Assembly (NCBI RefSeq): GCF_000744785.1
Contig: NZ_JQMO01000003.1
Span: 2,914,001 to 2,978,000, forward strand
DNA: 64,000 nt
Direction: 5' to 3'
Source of the DNA: Kitasatospora azatica KCTC 9699
Lineage (GTDB): Bacteria > Actinomycetota > Actinomycetes > Streptomycetales > Streptomycetaceae
Below the pieces are notes generated by a model. It made no database searches. It saw only the letters and a list, made by a program, of their open reading frames with translations, and was not told where the DNA came from. Position numbers and translations under genes: made by a program. Positions within the stretch are counted from its first letter, which is position 1, and each line of letters begins with the position of its first letter. This document shows positions 17,822 through 25,566 of the stretch, piece by piece.

Positions 17822-19419
17822 GCGTTCCGAGTTGGCTGACCGTGCAGAACGCCGGGCTGCTGCTGGGCGGCATCGTCGGGCTGACCGCGGCCCTGGTCGC
17901 GGTGCGTTCAGGGCCGGAGTTCTACGGCGCGCTGGCCCAGGCGGCCGGGCGCCGGATCGGCCCGTGGCAGGCCGGCCGGGCTGACAGCCGGGTGCCGCTG
18001 CCCGGCGGCACCGGCGAGCCCGCCCACGCCTCGTACTGGTGGCGGCAGGTCTGGGTGGACAGTGTCAGCGCCGTCCGGAGCGGCTTCAAGGCCTGGTGGC
18101 GCAGGCTGGCCGCCGACTGGTTGGCGGCCACGGCCTGGCGGCTGATGCAGTCGCGGAACAAGAACCAGCTCCCGTTCAAGAACTGGCTGGGGCGCAAGGT
18201 CGTCCGGCTGATCGGGGCGGGCATCGCGATCGGTGCGGTGGTCGGCGCCGCACTGGCGGCCGTGGTCGCCCTGGTGATGGTGCTGCTCTTCGCCGTCCAG
18301 CTCGGGCTGGCCACCCTGCTGGTGGCGGCCACGGCCGGCGGGCTGCGCGCCCTGGAGTGGGCCTGGCTGAGGGTGCGTCGGATCCGGCTGCGCTGCCCCT
18401 ACCCGGGGTGCTGGGAGGCGATCGCGCTGCCGACGTACCAGTGCCCGGGCTGCGCCCGGCAGCACCGGGCTCTGCGACCGGGCCGGTACGGGGTGCTCCG
18501 CCGGGTCTGCCAGTGCGGGCGGACCCTGCCCACCAGCGCGCTGCACGGCCGGGGCGGGCTCACCGCCTCCTGTCCGCACTGCGCTCGCGGGCTGCCGGCC
18601 GAGCTGGGCGCCGCCCGGCTGGTGCACCTGCCGTTGATCGGCGCGGACTCGGCGGGCAAGACCATGTTCCTGATGGCCGTGGTCACCGCCTTGCGCTCGG
18701 CCGCCGCGAACTCGGGCATCGAGGTCGACTTCGCCGCCGACGCGGACCGTGACCGCTACGAGCGGGCCGAGCAGCAGCTCGCGGCCGGCGACTGGGTGAA
18801 CAAGACCAACGAGCCGCTCCCACAGGCCTTCCTGCTGCGGCTGTCGCGCGGGCGCAGCCGCCGGCTGCTCTACCTCTACGACCCGATGGGCGAGAGCCTG
18901 CGCCGCACCGAGTCGCTGCGCGAACAGCGCTACCTCGCCCACGCGGACGGCCTGCTGCTGATCTGCGACGTGCTGGCCCAGAGCGAGGTCCGGCGGACGC
19001 TGAACGGCCCGGATGAGAGCCAGGCGCAGCGTGCCCGGCCGGCCCTGGAGTCGCCGATGGACACCTACGAGCGGCTGGTCGGCGAGTTCGGCGCGATGTC
19101 CCCGCGTCGGCGCCGCACGCCGGTGGCGGTGGTGGTGACCAAGCGGGACGTGCTGGACGGGCTGGGCACGCTGCCGCGGATCCGCCCGGAGGAGGTGCGG
19201 GAGTGGCTGTCCGAGAACGGGCTGCGCAACCTGGTCCAGGGCCTGCAGCACGACTTCGGCGGCAGCCGGTACTGGTCGGTCAGTTCGCAGGCGGCGACCG
19301 GTCCGCAGGCGCAGCCGGCCGAGCTGCGGCAGACCGTGGAGCCGGTGCTCTGGCTGCTCGCGCGGACCGGTCTGCGAACGCGCGTCCGGTCTGCGAACAG
19401 CACGACGAAGGCCAAGTGA
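17818..19419 (+). CDS. Membrane-anchored zinc-ribbon GTPase (island GTPase 2)
   Basis: Protein of 533 residues. Membrane segments are predicted at about residues 8-28 (LTVQNAGLLLGGIVGLTAAL) and as a hairpin at about 137-180. Multiple CxxC zinc knuckles follow (RCPYPGCW, YQCPGCARQH, CQCGRTLP, CPHCARGLP; residues about 195-265). The GTPase domain has GADSAGKT at 275-282, LYLYDPMGESL, DGLLLICDVL and TKRD. It pairs with GTPase 1 upstream and would place part of the complex at the membrane. The GTG start overlaps the GAP1-like stop. The following small gene begins about 70 bases downstream. Confidence 0.85.
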   Translation: MSVPSWLTVQNAGLLLGGIVGLTAALVAVRSGPEFYGALAQAAGRRIGPWQAGRADSRVPLPGGTGEPAHASYWWRQVWVDSVSAVRSGFKAWWRRLAADWLAATAWRLMQSRNKNQLPFKNWLGRKVVRLIGAGIAIGAVVGAALAAVVALVMVLLFAVQLGLATLLVAATAGGLRALEWAWLRVRRIRLRCPYPGCWEAIALPTYQCPGCARQHRALRPGRYGVLRRVCQCGRTLPTSALHGRGGLTASCPHCARGLPAELGAARLVHLPLIGADSAGKTMFLMAVVTALRSAAANSGIEVDFAADADRDRYERAEQQLAAGDWVNKTNEPLPQAFLLRLSRGRSRRLLYLYDPMGESLRRTESLREQRYLAHADGLLLICDVLAQSEVRRTLNGPDESQAQRARPALESPMDTYERLVGEFGAMSPRRRRTPVAVVVTKRDVLDGLGTLPRIRPEEVREWLSENGLRNLVQGLQHDFGGSRYWSVSSQAATGPQAQPAELRQTVEPVLWLLARTGLRTRVRSANSTTKAK

Positions 19420-19488
19420 CGAGCTGTGACGAAACTCTGACGACAACTCAGTTCTACGCTACATTTGGGGCGCCCGAGGAGGCGGTTA

Positions 19489-19617
19489 GTGAACGTTCCA
19501 GCGCATGTCGCGCGCCAACGACGGGTGGTGCTGGTGCTGTTCGTCCTGGCCGCCACGGTGGCCGGACTCGGCGCCCTGGCCCTGGCCTGGTTGCTGGGCG
19601 TCACCTACACCAGCTGA
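19489..19617 (+). CDS. 42-residue single-pass membrane protein
   Basis: A small gene with a strong ribosome site (GAGGAGG 8 bases before the GTG). It encodes a short basic N-terminus (HVARQRR) and one long hydrophobic helix (VVLVLFVLAATVAGLGALAL), ending TYTS. It lies between the membrane GTPase and the VWA gene in the same orientation. Function unknown; it may be a membrane partner or regulator of the GTPase complex. Confidence 0.7.
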   Translation: MNVPAHVARQRRVVLVLFVLAATVAGLGALALAWLLGVTYTS

Positions 19618-19651
19618 GCGGTCCGTCGCCACTTCGAGGGGAGCGAACACC

Positions 19652-20350
19652 ATGAACGACATGCCCGGCGGTCCGATGGCGACCCGACCGGTCCACTTCT
19701 TCTGGATCCTGGACTGCTCGTACTCCATGGACTACAACGGCAAGCTGGGGGCGTTGAACTACGCCATCCGGGAGGCGCTGCCGGAGATGGAGTCGGTGGC
19801 CCAGGACAATCCGTCCGCGGACCTGCTGGTCCGAGTGCTGACCTTCTCCTCCACCGCCCGCTGGCTGCAGCCCAACGCCACGCCGATCCACGACTTCCGC
19901 TGGCAGGACGTCAAGACGGACGGCACCACCAACCTGGGCGAGGCGCTCAAGCTGGTCGCGCGTGAGCTGGACATCCCGCCGATGCCCTCGCGGGCGCTCA
20001 AGCCGGTGCTGGCACTGGTGTCGGACGGCCAGCCGACCGACGACTGGCGGGCCGGGCTGCGGGCGATCGACGCCACGCCGTGGGGCAAGCGGGCGGTCCG
20101 GGTGGCCATCGCGATCGGTGAGGACGCCGACCGGGCCCAGCTGAAGGAGTTCCTCGGCAACCCCGAGCTGGAGCCGCTGGACGCCAACAGCCCCAAGGCG
20201 CTGGCCGCGGCGATCCGTTGGGCCTCCACGGTGGCCATCAAGGCGGCCTCCGCGCCGGTGGCCAACGCGGACGCCGGCACCGGCGCCGGCTACGGACCGT
20301 ACGCGCCGCCGACGGTGGCAGCGGACGACGATGACGACAATGTCTGGTGA
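19652..20350 (+). CDS. TerY-like VWA domain protein
   Basis: Protein of 232 residues made almost entirely of a von Willebrand factor A domain. The metal-ion-dependent adhesion site is intact: DCSYS at residues 21-25 (DxSxS), the downstream Thr in DGTTNLGEAL and the Asp in LVSDGQPTDDW. This is the TerY type that occurs with a PP2C phosphatase and a protein kinase. The ATG at 19652 has a GAGGGGAG ribosome site. It overlaps the phosphatase gene by four bases. An Ala/Gly linker and the acidic tail DDDDD close the protein. Confidence 0.9.
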   Translation: MNDMPGGPMATRPVHFFWILDCSYSMDYNGKLGALNYAIREALPEMESVAQDNPSADLLVRVLTFSSTARWLQPNATPIHDFRWQDVKTDGTTNLGEALKLVARELDIPPMPSRALKPVLALVSDGQPTDDWRAGLRAIDATPWGKRAVRVAIAIGEDADRAQLKEFLGNPELEPLDANSPKALAAAIRWASTVAIKAASAPVANADAGTGAGYGPYAPPTVAADDDDDNVW

Positions 20351-21306
20351 CAGCGGTGGCGCCGCAGCACGGGAGTGACGACCCGGACGGTCCGGCACGA
20401 CCCGCTCCCAAGCCCCACTGGCGGCTGCTGACCTGCGGTGTGCGCGGCCCCCGGAAGGCGCGCTATCAGGACTGGGTGGACGGCGGCGTGGGGCGGTCGT
20501 TCGGTGTGCTGGTGGCGGTGGCCGACGGTCACGGCTCGGCGGCACACACCCGCAGCCACCAGGGCGCGAAGTTCGCCGTCGAGGTCTTCCTGGAACTGGC
20601 CGCGGAGTTCGCCCGGCTGGCGCTGGACGGCGGTTCGGCCCTGGCCCAACTGCGCACCCAGGCCCAGCAGCGGATGCCGTGGAACATCGTCCGGGCCTGG
20701 GAGCAGCGGTGTGCCCAGGACCTGCGCGAGGACCCGTTGGAGGGCCGGCCGGCTCCGGCAGCCGGCGAGAAGCCGAGCCGGCGGGACCTGGTGCCCTACG
20801 GCAGCACCCTGCTGGGCGCGGTGATCACCCCCGGGCTGGTTGTGGCCTGGCAGTTGGGCGACGGCGAGCTGACCCTGGTGAACCTGGACGGCACCGGCCC
20901 GCTGCTGCCGCTCGCCCCCGAGCAGCCCGAGCTCGGGGACGAGACCGACTCGCTGTGCAGTCGGGACGCGGCCCAGCTGATCCGGGTCCACTGGTCGCCG
21001 ATCGCGGGCGCCGCGCAGCCGCCAGGCCTGCTGATGCTCTCCACCGACGGGCTCTCCAAGAGCTTCGCCGACCAGTCGGGGTTCGAGGAGTTCGCCACCG
21101 GGCTGTACCAGCGGCTCGAGCAGGGCGGGCCGGGGCCGGTGCGGGCGCAGCTCGGCCAGTGGCTGAGCCAGGCGGCGACCTACTCCGGCGACGACACCAC
21201 CCTGGTGGCGGCCTGGTACGACCGCCGCGCCGGCCTGCCGGTCGAGGAGCCCGACGACAGCGTGTACCGCCAGGATCTACCCAGCAGTTCGGAGGACCCT
21301 TCATGA
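20347..21306 (+). CDS. PP2C-type Ser/Thr phosphatase (TerY-P triad)
   Basis: Protein of 319 residues with PP2C metal-binding motifs: AVADGHGSAAHTRSHQGAKF (DGHG at residues 60-63), YGSTLLGAVI, LMLSTDGLSKSF and the terminal SGDDTTLVAAW. The start of the protein is short of a canonical first aspartate strand but the core is complete, so it should be active. It overlaps VWA (GTGA) and kinase (ATGA) genes. In TerY-P triads the phosphatase and kinase oppose each other on shared targets, probably the neighbouring GTPases or the VWA protein. Confidence 0.92.
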   Translation: MTAVAPQHGSDDPDGPARPAPKPHWRLLTCGVRGPRKARYQDWVDGGVGRSFGVLVAVADGHGSAAHTRSHQGAKFAVEVFLELAAEFARLALDGGSALAQLRTQAQQRMPWNIVRAWEQRCAQDLREDPLEGRPAPAAGEKPSRRDLVPYGSTLLGAVITPGLVVAWQLGDGELTLVNLDGTGPLLPLAPEQPELGDETDSLCSRDAAQLIRVHWSPIAGAAQPPGLLMLSTDGLSKSFADQSGFEEFATGLYQRLEQGGPGPVRAQLGQWLSQAATYSGDDTTLVAAWYDRRAGLPVEEPDDSVYRQDLPSSSEDPS

Positions 21307-22640
21307 GTAACGGCATGCTCGAGACCGGCGCGACCCTGGCCACCGAGTCCGGCGGGACCGTGACCGTGCTGGGGCTGCTCGGTGCCGGCGGCCAGGGCGA
21401 GGTCTACCAGGTGCGGACGCAGCGGGGCGACCGGGCGCTCAAGTGGTACTACCCGGAGAGCGCCAGCCCCCGGCAGCGGCAGATCGTCGAGGACCTGGTG
21501 GCCCGCGGCTTCGCCGACACCCGGTTCCTCTGGCCCGAGGAGGTGGTGGTCGGCCAGGACGGCCTCTTCGGCTACCTGATGGGGCTGCGGCCGGACCGCT
21601 ACCAGGGTCTGCCGAAGCTGTTCCGGCGCCAGTTGAAGACCACCACCCGGGCGCTGCTCACCGCGGGCGTGCACATGGTCGAGGGATACAAGGCGCTGCA
21701 CTCCCAGGGCGTGGCCTACCGCGACATCTCCTGGGGGAACGTCTTCTTCGACCCGGCCGACGGTTCGGTGCTGATCTGCGACAACGACAACGCCGTTCCC
21801 GAGGGCGCCGATTCGGGCATCACCGGCACCATGAACTTCATGGCGCCCGAGCTGGTCCGCGGCGACCAGGGCGCGATGCCGCGCACCCAGACCGACCTGC
21901 ACTCGCTCGCCGTGCTGCTCTTCATGCTGCTGATGAACCACCACCCGCTCGAGGGCAGGCTGGAGTTGGGCATCAAGTGCAAGGACGAGGCGGCCGAGCG
22001 ACGGCTCTACGGCACCCAGCCGATCTTCGTCTTCGACCCGCAGGACGCCTCCAACCGCCCCGACCCGATCGAGCAGGCCACCGTGCTGGCGACCTGGGCG
22101 GCGACGCCCCTGGTGCTGCGTCGCCTGTTCGAGCAGAACTTCGTGGAAGGACTGCGCGATCCGGGCCGCCGGGTGCGCGAGTCGCAGTGGCGGGACGCGC
22201 TCAGCCAGGTGCTGGACACCATGGTGGACTGCGCGGCCTGCGGGCGGGCGAACATGACGGAGCCGGCCGGCGCGGTGCCCGGGACCTGCTGGTCCTGCGG
22301 TCGCACCCTGGTGCTCCCGCCCAAGCTGCTGGTGACGACGAGCAGTCCGCGGGTCACCCGGATCGTGCGGCTCGGCCGCGGCGCCCAGCTGTTCAGGCAC
22401 CACCTGGTGGGAGAGCCGACCCGGCACGACTTCACCGCGGCGGCGGTGATCGCCGAACTCGGCGAGAACCCGCAGCGGCCCGGCCGGTTCGGCCTGACCA
22501 ACCGGTCCGGGACCGAGTGGACCAGCCGGAAGAGCGACGGCAGCCTGCTCGCCGTCGCGCCCGGCCGCACGGTTCCGCTGCGGGACGGTCTGCTGGTCGA
22601 CCTCGGCGGCGGTGCCGAGGCGCTGGTACAGGTGGGCTGA
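21303..22640 (+). CDS. Protein kinase with zinc ribbon (TerY-P triad)
   Basis: Protein of 445 residues. Kinase motifs: GAGGQGEVY glycine loop, Lys47 in ALKWYY, YRDISWGNVFF (Asp141; HRD replaced by YRD), LICDNDNAV in place of DFG with the metal Asp kept, and MAPELVRG. These substitutions look typical of TerY-P-associated kinases. After the kinase domain a zinc ribbon (DCAACGRANM...CWSCGR) leads to a C-terminal beta-rich region that may be a degenerate FHA-like domain (VRLGRGAQLFRHHL). Last gene of the plus-strand island operon, coupled to the phosphatase by ATGA. The next genes converge 22 bases away. Confidence 0.9.
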   Translation: MSNGMLETGATLATESGGTVTVLGLLGAGGQGEVYQVRTQRGDRALKWYYPESASPRQRQIVEDLVARGFADTRFLWPEEVVVGQDGLFGYLMGLRPDRYQGLPKLFRRQLKTTTRALLTAGVHMVEGYKALHSQGVAYRDISWGNVFFDPADGSVLICDNDNAVPEGADSGITGTMNFMAPELVRGDQGAMPRTQTDLHSLAVLLFMLLMNHHPLEGRLELGIKCKDEAAERRLYGTQPIFVFDPQDASNRPDPIEQATVLATWAATPLVLRRLFEQNFVEGLRDPGRRVRESQWRDALSQVLDTMVDCAACGRANMTEPAGAVPGTCWSCGRTLVLPPKLLVTTSSPRVTRIVRLGRGAQLFRHHLVGEPTRHDFTAAAVIAELGENPQRPGRFGLTNRSGTEWTSRKSDGSLLAVAPGRTVPLRDGLLVDLGGGAEALVQVG

Positions 22641-22662
22641 CCAGCCGTCAGGCCCACCGGGC

Positions 22663-22995
22663 TCAGCCGCCGAGCGCCCTGAACAGGCCCTCGGCGGCGG
22701 TGGCGGCGGCGGTGCCCGCGGTCACGCCGCGAATGATCAGGTCCAGGAAGCCGCGCAGCCGGCCGCGGTCGGGCTCGGCTCCGTCCTGCGCCGCCTGTTC
22801 CAGCTCGGCGTGGACCGCCTCGGCGGTGGGCACCAGCGCCGGTGAGTCCGCCCGCAGCAGCTGCAGCAGCTGGGCGGCGAGCTGGAGGTCGCTGACCCCG
22901 TCGGCCGCGCCGTGGTTGTTCTGCACGTTGTGGTGGCCGCCGATCACGGACTGGCTGACGTTGCCGTTGAAGGTGAACTGGTCGCCGTCGGACAT
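22663..22995 (-). CDS. Small protein with NVSQSVIGG-type motif
   Basis: Protein of 110 residues, unassigned. The N-terminal 30 residues (DQFTFNGNVSQSVIGGHHNV, then QNNHG) match the C-terminal tail of the next upstream gene (IFNGNISQSVIGGANNVQNN). The middle is acidic and helical (LQLAAQLLQLLRADSPALVP) and the C-terminus is Ala/Gly-rich and hydrophobic (GFLDLIIRGVTAGTAAATAA). The ATG at 22995 follows AGGAG by six bases and is preferred over a GTG three bases upstream. Convergent with the kinase gene. The motif may be a short beta-structured tag linking the two proteins; that is inference. Confidence 0.75.
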   Translation of the reverse strand: MSDGDQFTFNGNVSQSVIGGHHNVQNNHGAADGVSDLQLAAQLLQLLRADSPALVPTAEAVHAELEQAAQDGAEPDRGRLRGFLDLIIRGVTAGTAAATAAEGLFRALGG

Positions 22996-23041
22996 CACTT
23001 GCTCCTGGGTGAGAGGGTCGTCGAGTTGCTGGTCGGACGGC

Positions 23042-24556
23042 TCAGGGGGTGGCCGCCGGTGCGGCGGCGCCGGACTGTTGGCCGGAGCTGGATCCGCCGC
23101 CGGGCGGTGCCACCGGCCCCTGGTTGTTCTGCACGTTGTTGGCGCCGCCGATCACCGACTGGCTGATGTTGCCGTTGAAGATGGTGGTCTGGGTGGTGAT
23201 GATCTGCTGCTGCTGGGCGTCCAGGTCGAAGGTGTCGATCCGGTGCGCCTCCAGGAACTCCTGGGTGGAGCTCAGCACCGCCTGCACCATCAGCTTGAAG
23301 TACGTTGCCGCGTCCCGGCGTTCGGCGAAGCCCATCTGGGTCCAGGAAGCGGCCCGCTCGCGCAGGCTGTTGGTGGTGCCGTAGTCGTAACTGGCGTAGC
23401 CCTTGCGGATCTCGCGGCGGGTCTTCTCCAGCGCCCGCGCGCCGGAGGCGGTGTCGAGCGAACGCCGCAGCAGTGCCCGGGCCGAGCCGAACAGCAGCCC
23501 GGGGGTCGTGCGCAGGGCGTCCTCGGCGGCCCGGAACCGGAGCCTGAGCGGCCCGGCCACCAGCCGGTTCGGCCGGAGGAACCGGGTGCCCAGCGGCGGC
23601 AGCACGTAGGCGTTGATCTCCCAGGTGAGCAGCGGGTGGTTCAGCTGGGCGCGGGCGTGCATGGACACCACGACCTTGCCGCCCTCGCCGATGGCGCGCA
23701 GGCAGAGGTAGGTCTCCAGGCCGCTGGTCGGCTGGGCGGCGCCGGCCTTCACCCAGTCGCTGTCGATCACCGACAGCGGACGCTGGGTCGGATCGGGTAG
23801 CGCGCCCGGGAGTTGGGAGACGAAGTGGCCCTTGACGTACAGCCGGTTGCGGACCGACAGCCCGTCGAGACCGCTCGCCTTGGCGATCCTTCGGGCGACC
23901 TGGCCGTGCAGGTCGGCGGCGGTGAACGGGATCGGCGTCTGCGGGTTGCCGGCGGCGTCCTTGGCGGGGCGGCCGACGTTGATCGGCGTCCAGACCGTCT
24001 CGGAGATCCGCCAGCCGCTGCCGACGAAGGGGTTCTGGGCGGCCACCGACTCGTGGTAGACGACCAGGTTGACGCGCTTGAGCGAGGCCAGTCGCTGCTC
24101 CAGCGCGGGGTCCACGGGCGGGGCCAGGGCGAGGGCCGACTGCTGGCCGTCGCCGAGCTCCAGCGCCAGCTGCCAGGCGCTCCACAGCGCCCGGTGCACC
24201 ACCACCAGCGCCGCCGCGAAGACGGCCAGGACCCCGGCCAGGGCGCCGGTCGCCACCGGTGTCCGACCGGCCGACAGGCTCAGCACGACCGTCGCCAGCA
24301 GGGCGAGCAGGAGCGCGAGCAGCGCGGCCAGCGCCCGGTCCCGGCGGAGCAGCCTCGACTCGGACAGCCGGGCATGGCGGACCAGGGCGATCACATTGAC
24401 ACCGACCGGCAGGCCCACGGCCTGCAGCCCGTCCTCCGCGTACTCGGCCAGCACCTCGCGGGTGAACCACGGGTCGAGGTGCGCGGTGGCGCACAGGCGC
24501 CGAGTGACCAGATCCGTACGGAACTTGGGCAGCGAAGGCAGCGGTCCGATCGGCAT
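23042..24556 (-). CDS. Membrane protein with C-terminal NISQSVIGG motif
   Basis: Protein of 504 residues, no named family recognised. Two hydrophobic segments lie at about residues 75-98 (LAALLALLLALLATVVLSLS) and 102-122. The long C-terminal region is predicted cytoplasmic, with RRIAKASGLDGLSVRNRLYV and a helical stretch before the end. The tail holds QQQQIITTQTTIFNGNISQS plus VIGGANNVQNNQG, nearly the same as the N-terminus of the neighbouring small protein, then Gly/Ser/Ala. It is the first gene of the minus-strand arm of the island and reads towards the kinase operon. It could be the membrane effector or sensor of the system. Confidence 0.75.
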   Translation of the reverse strand: MPIGPLPSLPKFRTDLVTRRLCATAHLDPWFTREVLAEYAEDGLQAVGLPVGVNVIALVRHARLSESRLLRRDRALAALLALLLALLATVVLSLSAGRTPVATGALAGVLAVFAAALVVVHRALWSAWQLALELGDGQQSALALAPPVDPALEQRLASLKRVNLVVYHESVAAQNPFVGSGWRISETVWTPINVGRPAKDAAGNPQTPIPFTAADLHGQVARRIAKASGLDGLSVRNRLYVKGHFVSQLPGALPDPTQRPLSVIDSDWVKAGAAQPTSGLETYLCLRAIGEGGKVVVSMHARAQLNHPLLTWEINAYVLPPLGTRFLRPNRLVAGPLRLRFRAAEDALRTTPGLLFGSARALLRRSLDTASGARALEKTRREIRKGYASYDYGTTNSLRERAASWTQMGFAERRDAATYFKLMVQAVLSSTQEFLEAHRIDTFDLDAQQQQIITTQTTIFNGNISQSVIGGANNVQNNQGPVAPPGGGSSSGQQSGAAAPAATP

Positions 24557-24611
24557 TCACCCAGCGTAGCCGGGAGCCGGGCGCCCGGTCCGGCGCTTTC
24601 TCAGATTGCGG

Positions 24612-24627
24612 ATTGGTACAGACCTGT
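24612..24627. promoter_or_regulatory. DasR-like (dre) site upstream of chitinase fragment
   Basis: ATTGGTACAGACCTGT matches the known DasR operator consensus ACTGGTCTAGACCAGT at 12 of 16 positions. Chitinase promoters in streptomycetes carry such TGGTC/AGACC elements. It lies about 250 bases before the surviving chitinase 3' fragment, consistent with a remnant of the original promoter. Alternatively it may be chance. Confidence 0.45.
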
Positions 24628-24864
24628 TGACCCGGGCAGGTCGCAGGCCATACGTTCTGCGCCAATCCGCGGAAGCAGGGCGGGTCGGGTGCGCACCCGG
24701 CCGGGCCCAGGTACCCCCCCACGCGGCGCTCGGGCCCCCACCCACCCGGGCGTGACCGACTGGAGCGACCATGCCCGAACGCGCCACCGCCGCGCGGCAG
24801 GTCGAGCGGTCCCACACCGCTCGACGCCCCCTGAGACAGCGCCCCTTGAGGAGCGTGACGGCGG

Positions 24865-25404
24865 GACGCGACCGGCCCGACCAACCTGCAGGACCCGCTG
24901 TACAACAGCCCGAACGATCCGAGCAAGGCGGTCGCCCCGGGTACCGAGAAGTACACCGTCGATAACGCGGTCAACGCCTTCCTGAACGGCGACGCCGCCT
25001 ACGGGATCAAGGGCGGCTACCCGGCGGCCAAGCTGGTGCTCGGCGTGCCGTTCTACTTCCGCGGCTGGACCGGTGTGCCGGCCGGCTCCACCAACGGCCT
25101 CTACCAGAGCGCCACCGGCGCCTCGGCGGCGCAGAGCACCAGCCAGGCGGCCGGCGTGGCGTTCTGGAAGGAGCTGGTGGCCACCGGCAAGACCGCCGCG
25201 GCCAACGTGCACTGGGACCCGACCACGCAGAGCTCGTGGATCTACGACGGCACCAACTTCTTCACCGGTGACACCCCGCAGGCCATCGCGGCGCGCGGGT
25301 CGTACGCCACCAGCAAGGGCCTGGGCGGCATCTTCGCCTACTCCCTGGAGGCCGACGACCCGTCAGGCACCCTGGTCAACGCAATGGCCGGCAGCATGAG
25401 GTAG
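24865..25404 (+). pseudogene. 3' fragment of a GH18 chitinase
   Basis: From 24865 the frame reads DATGPTNLQDPLYN, KLVLGVPFYFRGWTGV, AAQSTSQAAGVAFWKEL and GLGGIFAYSLEADDPSGTL up to the stop at 25402-25404. This is the C-terminal part of a family 18 chitinase; DATGPTN normally follows the YDxHGxW segment. The catalytic DxxDxDxE region and signal peptide are absent, and an in-frame stop lies at 24856-24858. An ATG at 24771 opens a short Arg-rich frame (MPERATAARQVERS) that could be the old N-terminus, joined after an internal deletion. Not functional as a chitinase. Confidence 0.8.
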
Positions 25405-25435
25405 CACCCGCGTCAGCAGCCCGGGTAGTACCTGC

Positions 25436-25484
25436 CCGAACGGCCCCCGGCGCCTACCCGGCACCGGGGGCCCACTGCCGTTCG
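25436..25484. terminator. Hairpin after the chitinase fragment
   Basis: GCCCCCGG (25443-25450) pairs with CCGGGGGC (25464-25471), extended by outer CGAACGG/CCGTTCG arms. It starts about 30 bases after the chitinase stop and has no long T tract, as is common for streptomycete terminators. Confidence 0.6.
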
Positions 25485-25566
25485 AAGCACCATCAAGACC
25501 TGCTAATCTCAGCCGATTTCACCGCGCTGGAGGCGGTGGACAAGACGGGGCAAGAGGACGGAATTC

